Notes under the pieces: model-generated | What the model was told of the DNA's origin: nothing | The model's database searches: none | The model's input: only the letters and a program-made list of their open reading frames with translations | From: Leucobacter sp. Ag1 | GTDB lineage: Bacteria; Actinomycetota; Actinomycetes; Actinomycetales; Microbacteriaceae | Length of the DNA stretch: 63,227 nucleotides | Reading direction: 5' to 3' | NCBI RefSeq assembly: GCF_000980875.1 | Contig: NZ_LAYO01000093.1 | Coordinates: forward strand, 1-63,227 | Program-made: the position numbers and the translations under genes | Shown here: positions 18,001 through 25,357 of the stretch, one piece after another | How the letters are laid out: every line of letters starts with the position of its first letter | Numbering within the stretch: the stretch's first letter is position 1

Positions 18001-18143
18001 GGTTCCTCACGCGGAGTCTGCCTCGCGTCGTATCCGCTCGCGATCACGGCGACCGTCACGACCAACGCGGTCACGACACCGCCGGCGATCCACCACTGCA
18101 GTCGACGGGGACCGCGCCGCTCGCCCGAACCCGCCGAGGTCAT
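12093..18143 (-). CDS. Giant membrane-anchored exoprotein with tandem Ig-like and FN3-like domains
   Basis: 2016 residues. One N-terminal helix (about 17-37) with a basic head before it makes it a signal-anchored protein with nearly all mass outside. Residues about 45-465 look like a beta-propeller or WD-like region (repeated 'VLSNGNGRAW', 'AVYAGEL', 'VLLDGES' strands). From about 470 to 1560 come around ten Ig-like or cadherin-like modules; several begin with an 'xVxDxxxVRAGxxVxxxVLxND' pattern. From 1560 to the end are FN3-like modules with many Cys, ending in TLNVCTTP. The ATG overlaps the kinase stop (ATGA). Possible roles are cell-surface sensing, adhesion or scaffold for the secretion system; the sequence does not decide. 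No LPxTG-type signal is present. Confidence 0.85.
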   Translation of the reverse strand: MTSAGSGERRGPRRLQWWIAGGVVTALVVTVAVIASGYDARQTPREEPGVWVARESGQYARVNTDTGELDLVRKVSDPSGIIQSGGRGAVLSNGNGRAWSLDPSNPVDLDVKPATSGGEQPPKSAQPASNQSAQSQDSAESVRMPEGTRDIVSAGRFVAIRTESGAVYAGELAPSETDGLGANAAAVSTADTADLERRLSSLVRVDPSGEGQKKPSAGADAGYRAAAITLTSAGVIGAYSSSDGSVLRFDIAAGEPVGRADPVPDAAGKLQSPQLALLGDDWVLLDGESGRLWRSGGGETTVKLEGSGVLQGSLDPEQRKRVSAGERRSGQDAAVDAVLIADTGGLLAVSSGGTAKRVLQANGAPAQPTAVEGAVYAAWLGQRAGTLWNSNEGDKPLAFDDAARESGDLQPTIRSNGSRAVLNEMRTGMLWTLPDGKRIPLSQWSISDPPKQDRGSVVVTDVTDQQPPTAVNDTFGVRAGASAPLPVLLNDFDPNKRDVLTVVPDSLGASSLPKPFGSLELMPDGQSLMVRVAAKASGTATFTYRVTDGALTSNPATVTLRVAPEAENTAPAWCPVDGCRREWRVPPLAPGGTLVAPLLDGWVDPEGDVMTLTSVEPLRKEDPLRAMVTADGRLALRHTDPNAGAAEMTLRVTVTDSRGKQTRRNLGVSAQPGAAAEFTASATTVRVGQTMTVRPLERVAGGSGSFALLDATSPSPNLRVTPHTSNGTIDLQASQAGSTTVSVMVRDTATGTEVTGQLRVTATPAGPPLALPELRAFVRPLTDTTVEILDAIPGAGSRSLAVQSAKSGGGELQASVIDHSKVHVSGSTPDGAPGRIGAVDVTVAEGGTTATGKLTVFQVAANAPSGVIAVADTATVRAGSVVDIRVLDNDVAAPGERLVLQPEIVGSGTKGELAFASGNVLRYLAPKKPGTYRLSYTAYGASDPTSGDVGAVIVTVLPTGANRDPQPAALTARVAAGATAQVAVPLSGVDPDGDRVRLTGVQTEEGSGIVAALNDTGTGIEVSAAAGAKSGTKQLKYTVVDPSGARGTGKLGVVVLPEQEAAGIVATTDSLRVGPGGDAVVLSPLDNDVDQSGGTLELTSVTPNLPGGKTNPAYRALAGRLDLSEMKQGRVSIEPGRELGTDSFRYTVRSAKTKSTADGLIVVQTSEHVGAQAPAVSDTVLNVRDRADLASKGVDVLTGKTRWATGDVSKLKLSIWGSGAADYRVKGSRILGQYRAEGDTVVFKLSGADASGKQVATYGLLVILPLDELPLTLKPGLKPLTVDENQQTEVDVTDLVDVGPSDRVELRKGSFVVGRAQASCQAVSGDRLRYSAGGEAPWTDSCLIDARLVGQDRWTALPVPVVIVPKQPVAQAQALTRTVDPGATQTISLTDMVTWEGGRKGDTGKLSFAESGGTSLFEVQQNGSSLRVTARADAVPGTQETVSIAVSGAGDSRAPLTLQVGQAPRDLPRGGTVALQCTVGSSCQAQLVGVAGEHDPFAGKTGGGLKLASVNGDSCTFGSFSRVGDSGISVSWPNARGIGGTCRVGFTVRDAQGRTGEGTVEFDAQGLPGTPSIQQTGYTASSASFTVTLGSQQAHPAVTSVTLLGGGSGSCAAVGPATYQCTAGDLSNGQKHQFTAQAVNAVGSSQASTAVTAWAYDPPKAPTVTVTPIKNPQNTRTDRGGVRLTVSGSDDTKQFALQLNGQDAGSLAGPGGTKDFPDQAAGEISFTVTPVTRFDLPNIGGGSGTGEATRKDGTVIGAPVIGAVSLASTGDTSAHVSYSGSGAQSSEVVTASYTIGKNAIQGPKNCFADGQSSPDFDGLRKYSFISAMACLRSDYGMSSGTSDPVFIGRQLQAPQVTYTIANAPAAAGDGVIYDLLKNPDGTPKLDLQGKEADTKLIYSNTGTEEFTIDPASAAEFKVKQCYGDSPCSAEANVRWRNAPTIVTAKPNGQCIPLTNGSAGNPSSDELKGYLTISAAAAPDATVKAGTPANGLIPLTITWGGSFQALQQATLNVCTTP

Positions 18144-19285
18144 CCGGCACCGCCGGTCAGCGCCCACACCACGACCGCGATCGCGGCGACGCCGGCGAGC
18201 GCGGCCCCGGCACCGATCAGCCCGGCGCGCAGGGGCGAAGCGGGCCGGTCGAGCAGCAGGCCGTCGTCATCGGTGCCGCGCTTCTGCGCGAGCATGTCGG
18301 CTCGGGCCTCGGCGCGGGTCGCGCGACCGACGGAGGTCACCACAGGGCCACGGGTGCCGGTCTCGACCGATTCGGTGCGCGGCACCCAGGCGTCGGGAGT
18401 CACCTCGAGCGGAGTGACGTCGAAGCCGTAGGCGCGCTGCAGCGCCTGCAGCGCCTCGCCGAACTCGGCCATCGACGCGTAGCGCTCGTGCGGCAGCCTC
18501 CGCAGCGCACGCGCGATGACCTCGTCGAAGTGTTCGTAGCCCTGCGCCCCCGGGATCCCCTGGTAGACCGCTTTGGCGATCCGCTCCGACAGCTTCGCAC
18601 GCGTGTTCTGCGCACGATCCGCGAGCTCGAACGGCGAGCGCCCCGAGGCGAACGAGTACAGGGTCGCGCCCAGCGACCACACCTCCGTCGCAACACTGCC
18701 GCTGCTCTCGAGCTGCACGACCTCGGGTGCGGACCACGGGATCGACATCGCGAGCTCGCCCTCCGCCTGCCGACCACCCAGCACGTGCGCGATACCGAAG
18801 TCGGACAGGGCGGGCTTGCCCAGCGTCGTGAGCAGCACATTGGACGGTTTGATGTCGCGATGCAGAACCCCGGAACGGTGCGCCGTCTCGAGCGCCCCGG
18901 CGATGCGCACTCCGGCGTCGAGCACGTCGACGAGCCGCGCCGGCTTGCCCTTGGTCAGCTGTCCGAGAGACCCCGGGCAGAACTCCATCGCAAGATAGGG
19001 GTGCCCTTCGAGCGAGATGCTCGCCTCGTAGATCGACACCACCGAGGGGTGGCTGCTGAGGCGGGCCATCACGTCCGCCTCGCTCTCGAACGTCGCCCGC
19101 AGCTCGGCACCGGCGCCGTCGCCCGCGACCGACCCGTTCAGCACCTTGATCGCGACCAGGCGGCGAGGCATGTCCTGCTCGTAGAGGAACACCTGCGCGA
19201 ATCCGCCGGCGCCCAGCGGACGCACGTAGCTGAAGCCCGGAATCGCCGGTGCGTTGATCGATGCGCGCGCGCTCACGACAGCCAC
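18140..19285 (-). CDS. Membrane-anchored Ser/Thr protein kinase
   Basis: 381 residues. The kinase domain starts near residue 18: glycine loop LGAGGFAQVF, Lys47 in VAIK, catalytic HRDIKPSN with Asp144, DFG at 162-164, APE at 186-188, so it should be active. The activation segment is short (about 20 residues). A linker (about 285-350) leads to a single C-terminal helix (about 356-376) and almost nothing outside, unlike PknB with PASTA repeats. The missing external sensor may be supplied by the giant exoprotein encoded next with a four-base overlap (inference). First gene of the six-gene operon; GTG start, with other GTG codons a few residues downstream possible. Confidence 0.92.
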   Translation of the reverse strand: MAVVSARASINAPAIPGFSYVRPLGAGGFAQVFLYEQDMPRRLVAIKVLNGSVAGDGAGAELRATFESEADVMARLSSHPSVVSIYEASISLEGHPYLAMEFCPGSLGQLTKGKPARLVDVLDAGVRIAGALETAHRSGVLHRDIKPSNVLLTTLGKPALSDFGIAHVLGGRQAEGELAMSIPWSAPEVVQLESSGSVATEVWSLGATLYSFASGRSPFELADRAQNTRAKLSERIAKAVYQGIPGAQGYEHFDEVIARALRRLPHERYASMAEFGEALQALQRAYGFDVTPLEVTPDAWVPRTESVETGTRGPVVTSVGRATRAEARADMLAQKRGTDDDGLLLDRPASPLRAGLIGAGAALAGVAAIAVVVWALTGGAG

Positions 19286-19326
19286 CGTCCGTGACCGCAG
19301 CGGGGAATGCGAGACATCATCAACTC

Positions 19327-19332
19327 ATACTA
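19327..19332 (-). promoter_or_regulatory. Probable -10 box of the kinase operon
   Basis: TAGTAT on the minus strand, about 42 nt before the kinase start codon and downstream of the rplA terminator. No clear -35 hexamer is seen at the expected distance. Confidence 0.4.
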
Positions 19333-19380
19333 AACGGTACCGGGAGTCCGGCAGCGCCCGCCGGGAATCTGTGGAAAAGC

Positions 19381-19416
19381 CGGAGGCCCCGGCAGTCGAA
19401 ACTGCCGGGGCCTCCG
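19381..19416 (-). terminator. Rho-independent terminator of rplK-rplA
   Basis: A perfect 16-bp GC-rich stem closed by a TTCG loop on the minus strand, followed by GCTTTTCC. It lies 34 nt after the rplA stop and separates the ribosomal operon from the kinase operon. Confidence 0.9.
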
Positions 19417-19449
19417 ATTCCGATCGCACGTCCTGCGGACGCGCCTCGA

Positions 19450-20139
19450 TCAGATGTTGTTGACGTCGAGCGGGATGCCCGGGCCGAACGTGGTCGAGAC
19501 GGCACCCTTGATCAGGTACTTGCCCTTCGACGACGCCGGCTTCAGACGCACGATCTCCTCGAGCACCGAAGCGATGTTGTCGTTCAGCTGCTCGGCCGAG
19601 AACGAGGCCTTGCCGACGATGAAGTGCACGTTGGCGTGCTTGTCGACGCGGAACTCGATCTTGCCGCCCTTGATGTCGGTCACGGCCTGAGCCGCGTTCG
19701 GGGTGACGGTGCCGGTCTTGGGGTTCGGCATCAGACCGCGGGGGCCGAGCACCTTACCCAGACGACCGACCTTGCCCATGAGCTCGGGGGTCGAGACGGC
19801 CGAGTCGAAGTCGGTGTAGCCTGCGGCCACCTTCTCGATCAGCTCGTCGCCGCCGACCTCGTCGGCACCGGCAGCGAGAGCCGCCTCAGCCGCGGGGCCG
19901 GTCGCGAACACGATGACGCGCGCCGTCTTGCCGGTGCCGTGGGGCAGGCTGACGGTGCCGCGGACCATCTGGTCCGCCTTGCGGGGATCCACACCGAGCT
20001 TGACGGCGACCTCGACGGTCGAGTCGGTCTTGGTGGAACCGGTCTCCTTCGCCAGGGCCACGGCCTCGGCGGGGGAGTAGAACTTGCCTGCTTCGATCTT
20101 CTCGGCAGCGGCGCGGTACGCCTTGGACTTCTGTGCCAT
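19450..20139 (-). CDS. rplA: 50S ribosomal protein L1
   Basis: 229 residues, normal length. It starts MAQKSKAYR and contains the conserved L1 stretch [15 protein letters not shown] and the C-terminal [10 protein letters not shown]1 forms the mobile L1 stalk by the ribosomal E site and in many bacteria represses its own operon by binding the mRNA leader. It is 11 nt downstream of rplK in the standard secE-nusG-rplK-rplA order. The ATG at 20139 is preceded by a GGGGTACGGAA site; longer in-frame extensions overlap rplK. Confidence 0.98.
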   Translation of the reverse strand: MAQKSKAYRAAAEKIEAGKFYSPAEAVALAKETGSTKTDSTVEVAVKLGVDPRKADQMVRGTVSLPHGTGKTARVIVFATGPAAEAALAAGADEVGGDELIEKVAAGYTDFDSAVSTPELMGKVGRLGKVLGPRGLMPNPKTGTVTPNAAQAVTDIKGGKIEFRVDKHANVHFIVGKASFSAEQLNDNIASVLEEIVRLKPASSKGKYLIKGAVSTTFGPGIPLDVNNI

Positions 20140-20150
20140 TTCCGTACCCC

Positions 20151-20582
20151 TTAGCCTTCGACCGTGATGCCCATGGAGCGAGCGGTGCCCGCGATGATCT
20201 TCGAAGCCGCGTCGATGTCGTTCGCGTTGAGATCGGCCTGCTTCTGCTCGGCGATCTGACGAACCTGCTCGGCGGTGACCTTCGCGACCTTGACGGTGTG
20301 CGGGGTGCCCGAACCCTTCTGCACGCCGGCTGCCTTCTTCAGGAGCTCGGCGGCCGGCGGGGTCTTCAGGACGAACGTGAACGAACGGTCCTCGTAGACG
20401 GTGATCTCGACGGGGACGATGTTGCCCCGCTGGGATTCCGTGGCCGCGTTGTAGGCCTTGCAGAATTCCATGATGTTGACGCCGTGCTGACCCAGCGCAG
20501 GACCCACGGGGGGTGCGGGGTTGGCGGCGCCGGCTGCGATCTGAAGCTTGATCAGACCGGTAACCTTCTTGGCCTTTGCCAT
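20151..20582 (-). CDS. rplK: 50S ribosomal protein L11
   Basis: 143 residues, normal length. The N-terminal domain has the proline-rich [20 protein letters not shown] region that contacts the GTPase centre and thiopeptide antibiotics; the C-terminal RNA-binding domain ends [12 protein letters not shown]. The ATG at 20582 (MAKAKKVTG) follows a GAGGAAA ribosome site. Transcribed with rplA from its own promoter downstream of the nusG terminator. Confidence 0.98.
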
Positions 20583-20718
20583 GATGTTTCCTTTCCTCGA
20601 ACGCGCGCGCTTCCGCACGTGCTCTCCCGCGACTTCCGGCCGTTCCGGAACGCGGTGCGCGGTTCGCATCGGCGCTCGCTGCTTCGGGAAGCAGGATCAC
20701 GCGGACGCAAACCACAAC

Positions 20719-20724
20719 AGTGTA
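20719..20724 (-). promoter_or_regulatory. Probable -10 box for rplK-rplA
   Basis: TACACT on the minus strand about 137 nt before the L11 start, leaving a long leader. The leader could hold the L1 autoregulatory site. The -35 region is a poor match. Confidence 0.4.
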
Positions 20725-20794
20725 GCAGGGATCGGGGGTGCGAGCGAGGTCGCGGCGGTCGGACGCAGTCCACCAGCGGGCCGCCCGCCAAACG

Positions 20795-20830
20795 CGAACG
20801 CCCCGCTGCTCGGGAGCAGCGGGGCGTTCG
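20795..20830 (-). terminator. Hairpin terminator after nusG
   Basis: Perfect 17-bp inverted repeat with a 2-nt centre, 20 nt after the nusG stop. Only a short T run (GCGTTTGG) follows on the minus strand, so termination would depend mainly on the stem. Confidence 0.7.
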
Positions 20831-20850
20831 GCGAATGCGGACCTCGAGGG

Positions 20851-21666
20851 TCAGACCATCTTGGTGACCTGGTCGAAGCTGAGCTCGACCGGAGTCTCGC
20901 GCTCGAACAGGGAGACGAGCACGGTGAGCTTGCCGCTCGCCGGGTTGATCTCGCTGATCGTGCCGGGCAGGCCCTCGAAGGAGCCCGACTTGATCGTGAT
21001 GGTCTCGCCGACCTCGAAGTCGATCTCGACGTTGCCCTGCGCAGCGGCGGTGGCCGCGGCCTTGCCCTTGGCGGTCGCGACCGGCTCGAGCTCGACGGTG
21101 CTCTTGAGCATCTCGAAGGCTTCCTTGAAGCGCAGCGGCACGGGGTTGTGCGCGTTGCCGACGAAGCCGGTCACGCCCGGGGTGTGGCGCACGACGGACC
21201 AGGAGTTCTCGTTGAGGTGCATACGGACCAGCACGTAGCCGGGGATCCGCACGCGGGTCACCATCTTGCGCTGACCGTTCTTGACCTCCATGACCTCTTC
21301 CATGGGGACCTGGATCTCGAAGATGTCGTCGACGGCGCCCATGGTCTCGCGGCGGTTCCAGAGGTTCGACTTGACCTTGCGCTCGTAGCCCGCATAGCTG
21401 TGCACGACGTACCACTTGCCCGGCTTGACCCGCAGCTCGCGCTTGAACGCGGCGTAGGGGTCCTCGGCATCCGCTTCTGCGTCCGCAGCGGCCTCGCCGT
21501 CCGCGGTGGACTCGGCGATAGCGGTCGCCGCGGCATCGGCCTCGGCCGGCCGGTCGATCTCGAGCGCGTCCTCGACCACGGCGTCCGCCTCGGGGTCAGC
21601 GGAGCGGGCCAGCGCGTCGAGGGCAGCGTCGAGGTCGGACTCGGGGGTGTTGTTCTCGGTCGTCAT
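20851..21666 (-). CDS. nusG: Transcription termination/antitermination protein NusG
   Basis: 271 residues. An acidic, Ala-rich N-terminal extension of about 75 residues, common in actinobacteria, precedes the NGN domain ([33 protein letters not shown]) and the C-terminal KOW domain ([19 protein letters not shown]). NusG binds RNA polymerase and links it to Rho or the ribosome. It follows secE as in most bacteria. Confidence 0.98.
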   Translation of the reverse strand: MTTENNTPESDLDAALDALARSADPEADAVVEDALEIDRPAEADAAATAIAESTADGEAAADAEADAEDPYAAFKRELRVKPGKWYVVHSYAGYERKVKSNLWNRRETMGAVDDIFEIQVPMEEVMEVKNGQRKMVTRVRIPGYVLVRMHLNENSWSVVRHTPGVTGFVGNAHNPVPLRFKEAFEMLKSTVELEPVATAKGKAAATAAAQGNVEIDFEVGETITIKSGSFEGLPGTISEINPASGKLTVLVSLFERETPVELSFDQVTKMV

Positions 21667-21715
21667 CTGACTTTCTTGCTCTCTCGCGAAAAACGAAATC
21701 TCTGGGATCGGAGCG

Positions 21716-21988
21716 CTAGTTGAGCGGAGTTCCGAAGATGAACAGGGTGGCCGCACCCGCCGCCAGGTCGAGGACCCAGACGAGCGCCATCATCACGACG
21801 ACGAAGCCGATCACCACGAGGGTGTAGTTGATGAGCTCCTTGCGGGTCGGCGTGACGACCTTCTTCAGCTCGGCGACGACCTGCCGGAGGAACAGGAGAA
21901 TCCGACCGAACCAGCCGCGCTTGGCACTGTCGGCCTTGGCGCGCTCGACGAGGCCGCCACCGGACTCTTCGATTTCACTGCTGCTCAC
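21716..21988 (-). CDS. secE: Preprotein translocase subunit SecE
   Basis: 90 residues. A hydrophilic head, the conserved amphipathic stretch ([20 protein letters not shown]) and one membrane helix, the single-span SecE form. SecE clamps SecY in the Sec channel. The GTG at 21988 is chosen because AAAGGACGGGA lies just before it; an ATG six codons upstream overlaps that site. It sits between tRNA-Trp and nusG. Confidence 0.97.
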   Translation of the reverse strand: MSSSEIEESGGGLVERAKADSAKRGWFGRILLFLRQVVAELKKVVTPTRKELINYTLVVIGFVVVMMALVWVLDLAAGAATLFIFGTPLN

Positions 21989-22041
21989 GGATTCCCGTCC
22001 TTTCATCGCCCCGTCGCTTTCGCGACCGCGATGCGACGAGG

Positions 22042-22117
22042 TGTGGCAGGGCGGACAGGACTCGAACCTGCAACCTGCGGTTTTGGAGACCGCTGCGCTA
22101 CCAATTGCGCCACCGCC
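22042..22117 (-). tRNA. tRNA-Trp (CCA anticodon)
   Basis: 76 nt including an encoded CCA end. Acceptor AGGGCGG pairs with CCGCCCT, the anticodon loop is CTCCAAA, and the TTCGAGT T-loop is present. Its place before secE is conserved in actinobacteria. Confidence 0.97.
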
Positions 22118-22331
22118 CTATGGAGTGCTTATCCGCCGAATTTCCGACCCCTTCGGGCATAGGAAATTCTGGCAGAAGTCAACTACCGCTGATGAGTCTA
22201 CGGGATCACCGCCCGGATGTCGAACGCGGCACCGTCATCCCGGGCGCGCCGCGCACCGATCGAGGGCCCGGATCCGGCTCTCCCAGCGAACGCATGCGAA
22301 CGGACCGCACCCTCCGCCGTAGGATGGATAC

Positions 22332-23537
22332 GTGAGCCACATCTCCCGTCTTTCAAAGAAGATCGGCGCCATCGCCGAGTCCGCAACGCTCAAGGTCGAC
22401 GCGAAGGCGAAAGCCCTCCAGGCCGCGGGTCGTCCCGTCATCAGCTACGCCGCGGGCGAACCCGATTTCGCGACTCCCGCGCACATCGTCGACGCGGCCC
22501 GTGCCGCGCTCGACGACCCGAAGAACTTCCGCTATACCGCGGCCGCGGGCCTGCCCGAGCTGCGCGAGGCGATCGCGGCCAAGACGCTCCGCGACTCCGG
22601 GCTCGAAATCCCTGCATCGCAGATCATCGTGACGAACGGTGGCAAGCAGGCCGTCTACGAGTCATTCCAGGCGCTGCTCGATCCGGGCGACGAGGTGCTG
22701 CTCCCCGCGCCCTACTGGACCACCTACCCCGAGGCCATCCGCCTCGCCGACGGTGTGCCCGTCGAGGTCTTCGCGGGCTCCGAGCAGGGCTACAAGGTGA
22801 CCGTCGAGCAGCTCGAGGCCGCACGCACCGATCGCACCAAGGTGCTGCTCTTCGTCTCCCCGTCCAACCCGACCGGCGCCGTCTACTCCCCCGAGGAGAC
22901 GAAGGCGATCGGCGAGTGGGCCGACGCCAACGGCCTCTGGGTCATCTCGGACGAGATCTACCAGAACCTCACCTACGACGGCGTGCGCGCCGTCTCGATC
23001 GTCGAGGCCGTCCCGGCGCTCGCCGATCGCACGATCCTCGTGAACGGCGTCGCCAAGACCTACGCCATGACCGGCTGGCGCCTCGGCTGGATGCTCGGCC
23101 CCGCGGACGTGATCAAGGGCGCCGCGAACCTGCAGTCGCACCTCAGCTCGAACATCAACAACATCGCGCAGCGCGCGGCGATCGCGGCGCTGAACGGCCC
23201 TCAGGAGCCGATCGAGCAGATGCGCCAGGCCTTCGACCGTCGCCGCAAGACGATCATCGCCGAGCTCAACAAGGTCGACGGCTTCCACGCCCCGACCCCC
23301 GAGGGCGCGTTCTACGCCTACGTCGACGTCGCGGGCGCGCTCGGGCGCGAGATCGACGGCGTCACGCCGACCACCTCGCTCGAGCTGGCCGACCTGATCC
23401 TCGACCGGGCCGAGGTCGCGGCGGTCCCCGGTGAGGCCTTCGGCCCGTCCGGCTTCCTCCGCTTCAGCTACGCGCTCGGCGACGATGCACTGCTCGAGGG
23501 CGTCCAGCGCATCCAGAAGCTGCTCGGCACGAACTGA
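22332..23537 (+). CDS. Pyridoxal-phosphate aminotransferase, aspartate aminotransferase-like (class I)
   Basis: 401 residues. Fold-type I family: substrate-binding [11 protein letters not shown] near the N-terminus, the [11 protein letters not shown] motif, SDEIYQ, and the Schiff-base Lys242 in [28 protein letters not shown] near the C-terminus holds the Arg that binds the substrate carboxylate. Length and motifs fit the AspB-type aspartate (or broad aromatic/aspartate) aminotransferases. The GTG at 22332 is preceded by AGGATGG. It is divergent from tRNA-Trp/secE with no operon partner upstream; the exact amino acid used cannot be read from sequence. Confidence 0.9.
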   Translation: MSHISRLSKKIGAIAESATLKVDAKAKALQAAGRPVISYAAGEPDFATPAHIVDAARAALDDPKNFRYTAAAGLPELREAIAAKTLRDSGLEIPASQIIVTNGGKQAVYESFQALLDPGDEVLLPAPYWTTYPEAIRLADGVPVEVFAGSEQGYKVTVEQLEAARTDRTKVLLFVSPSNPTGAVYSPEETKAIGEWADANGLWVISDEIYQNLTYDGVRAVSIVEAVPALADRTILVNGVAKTYAMTGWRLGWMLGPADVIKGAANLQSHLSSNINNIAQRAAIAALNGPQEPIEQMRQAFDRRRKTIIAELNKVDGFHAPTPEGAFYAYVDVAGALGREIDGVTPTTSLELADLILDRAEVAAVPGEAFGPSGFLRFSYALGDDALLEGVQRIQKLLGTN

Positions 23538-23549
23538 CGCGAGCGCATC

Positions 23550-24641
23550 ATGCGTCGGCTCGAAGGGCGGCAGGATCCTCGGATCCTGCCGCCCTTCGGC
23601 GTTCCGATCGCAGCGCACGGCCTCCGGTCGCGCCGGGGCCATCTGCTCTCGCTGCTGCTCGTGCTCCTGCTGCTGGTCGCCGTATTCGCGGTGCACGAGA
23701 CGCTCGCCAGGGTCACCCCGGCGGCCGGGGCGACCGGCACCACGACCCAGGGCGCGACCGTACGGATCGCCGCTCCCCTGCCCGGTCCCGACCCCTCGAC
23801 CCCGATCGCGGAGACCTGGCGCGCCCCGGCCGACCTGCCGAAGCACGGCGCGGTCGTGCCCCTGAACGGCGCGCTCCAGATCCCGTCGACCGCCGGTTTC
23901 TCCGCACGCTCCGCGTCGCTCTACCTGCCGCCCGCCGCGCTGACGCGGGACCCGCCGTCGCTGCCCCTCGTCGTCTTCATGATGGGACAACCCGGATCCC
24001 CGGATCCCGGACCGATCAGCGAGGCCATGGACCGCCTCGCCGCGGAGCACCACGGCCTCGCCCCGATCGTCATCGTCGCCGACCAGCTCGGCGCGATCGA
24101 CAACAACCCCGCCTGCGTCGACTCGGCCGCCTTCGGCGGCGTCGAGGAGTACTTCACCACCGATATCCCGCGCTGGGCCCGGGCGCACCTCCGGATCCTC
24201 TCGAACGCGTCGTCCTGGACGATCGCGGGCTTTTCGAACGGCGGCGGCTGCGCGCTGGACTGGGGCCTCGCGCACCCCGAGCTGTGGGGCAACGTCGTCA
24301 GCCTGTCCGGCGAGTCCTATCAGGGGACGGAGTTCCCCGAGCAGGTGCTGCAGCAGGTGTTCCGCGGCGACGAGGCCGCGTACGAGGCGGCGAAGCCCGC
24401 GACGAAAGCGGCGGAGAACACCGGCGGCTACGCCGGGCACGTCGCGGTGTTCACGGCGGGCGATCAGGACGCCCAGTTCACGGAGCAGACGCAGCTCGCC
24501 GCGCAGATCGCCCGCGACGCGGGGTTCGAGACCTCGTGGTTCGCGATCCCCGACGCGGACCACAGCGGCGCCCTCGTGCCCGGGCTCCTGAAGGCGTTCC
24601 CGGTACTGTTCCCGCGCATCGGGCTCACCGCGGCCCACTGA
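23550..24641 (+). CDS. Exported alpha/beta-hydrolase (esterase family)
   Basis: 363 residues if the ATG at 23550 is used. A basic stretch and a strongly hydrophobic helix (about 33-52) form a signal peptide or anchor. The hydrolase domain carries the nucleophile elbow GFSNGG with Ser229, a probable acid in TAGDQDAQF and His338 in DADHSG, and resembles the esterase D/mycolyltransferase-like group of exported esterases. Substrate unknown. The first 15 codons lie over a perfect 18-bp hairpin that looks like the terminator of the aminotransferase gene. No ATG/GTG/TTG later in frame keeps a positively charged signal-peptide head, so the start is kept with caution. Confidence 0.8.
   Translation: MRRLEGRQDPRILPPFGVPIAAHGLRSRRGHLLSLLLVLLLLVAVFAVHETLARVTPAAGATGTTTQGATVRIAAPLPGPDPSTPIAETWRAPADLPKHGAVVPLNGALQIPSTAGFSARSASLYLPPAALTRDPPSLPLVVFMMGQPGSPDPGPISEAMDRLAAEHHGLAPIVIVADQLGAIDNNPACVDSAAFGGVEEYFTTDIPRWARAHLRILSNASSWTIAGFSNGGGCALDWGLAHPELWGNVVSLSGESYQGTEFPEQVLQQVFRGDEAAYEAAKPATKAAENTGGYAGHVAVFTAGDQDAQFTEQTQLAAQIARDAGFETSWFAIPDADHSGALVPGLLKAFPVLFPRIGLTAAH
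23561..23598 (+). terminator. 18-bp perfect hairpin after the aminotransferase gene
   Basis: Arms 23561-23578 and 23581-23598 with a 2-nt centre, 23 nt after the aminotransferase stop. No T run follows. It overlaps the first codons of the esterase ORF, so it may act as terminator, attenuator, or sign of a wrong start call. Confidence 0.6.
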
Positions 24642-24669
24642 GCCGCGAAGCGCGGCGCAAACCGCGGGA

Positions 24670-25230
24670 TCAGTGCGCGCGCAGCACCTGGTCGAGCACC
24701 TGCTCCATCGACTGATCCTGCCGGAACAGCAGCCAGTCGAGGCAGGCGCCCGCGAGCGCGCCGAAGAAGGCCGCGCCCGCGATCTCAGTCACCTCGTCCG
24801 CCGTGGGGTCCCCGGCGACCCGGCGGGCCTCGCGCAGCACGTCCCGGAACCGCACCACCACGGACGACCTCGCCAGATCCATGGCCGAAGCCCACGGCCG
24901 ATCCGTGCGGAACACCTCGGAGGCCATCAGCTTCGCGAGGTCCAGGTTGCCGCGCAGCGTCTCGAGCGTGGCGCCCGCGACCGCGCGCGGCGCATCCGCC
25001 GGGGCGACACCCTCTCGCGCGGCGTCGATGGCCTCCGCCAAGTGCTCGAACCCGCCCTGGATCACAGCCTCGAAGATCGCGTCCTTCGACGCGAAGTTGT
25101 AGTACAGGCTGCCCTTCGCAACCCCGGCGGCCTCCGCGATCTGATCCATCGAGGCGCCGCTGATGCCGTGCTCGGCGGCCACGCGCACCGCCGCGTCGCG
25201 GATGAGCTGCTTCGTGTTCACGCGTGCCAT
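24670..25230 (-). CDS. TetR-family transcriptional regulator
   Basis: 186 residues. The N-terminal helix-turn-helix is typical (ISGASMDQIAEAAGVAKGSLYYNFASKD split over residues 23-50) and the rest is a helical ligand domain with a hydrophobic C-terminal helix (AAFFGALAGACLDWLLF). It lies just downstream of, and in the same direction as, the YhgE operon. A perfect 14-bp palindrome over the -10 of that operon is a likely target, and dyads at 25270-25336 ahead of its own start suggest autoregulation. The ligand is unknown. Confidence 0.92.
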   Translation of the reverse strand: MARVNTKQLIRDAAVRVAAEHGISGASMDQIAEAAGVAKGSLYYNFASKDAIFEAVIQGGFEHLAEAIDAAREGVAPADAPRAVAGATLETLRGNLDLAKLMASEVFRTDRPWASAMDLARSSVVVRFRDVLREARRVAGDPTADEVTEIAGAAFFGALAGACLDWLLFRQDQSMEQVLDQVLRAH

Positions 25231-25269
25231 GCGTCCATCCTCCCCTACCGCGGGTGCCGCCGTGCCTCC

Positions 25270-25336
25270 GTGCGGAGATCCGCACGATCCCGGATCCGAT
25301 TCCCGTGGAATCTCCGATCTCGTGCGGATCTCCGCG
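25270..25336 (-). promoter_or_regulatory. Cluster of three dyads upstream of the tetR gene
   Basis: Dyad 1 at 25270-25285 (GTGCGG/CCGCAC arms), dyad 2 at 25298-25312 (GATTCC-CGT-GGAATC, perfect), dyad 3 at 25321-25336 (TGCGGA/TCCGC arms). Dyads 1 and 3 contain the same sequence in opposite orientation. They fill the gap between the yhgE-like and tetR genes and may be an operator or an intercistronic hairpin. Confidence 0.5.
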
Positions 25337-25357
25337 CGAGGGCCGCAACCCCTCCCG

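Noticed and set aside
12819-18431. 1870-codon open frame on the plus strand opposite the giant exoprotein gene
   Set aside because: Arg/His/Gly-rich, without any domain; a mirror of GC-rich codon use. The minus-strand frame has a signal anchor, Ig modules and start-stop overlaps.
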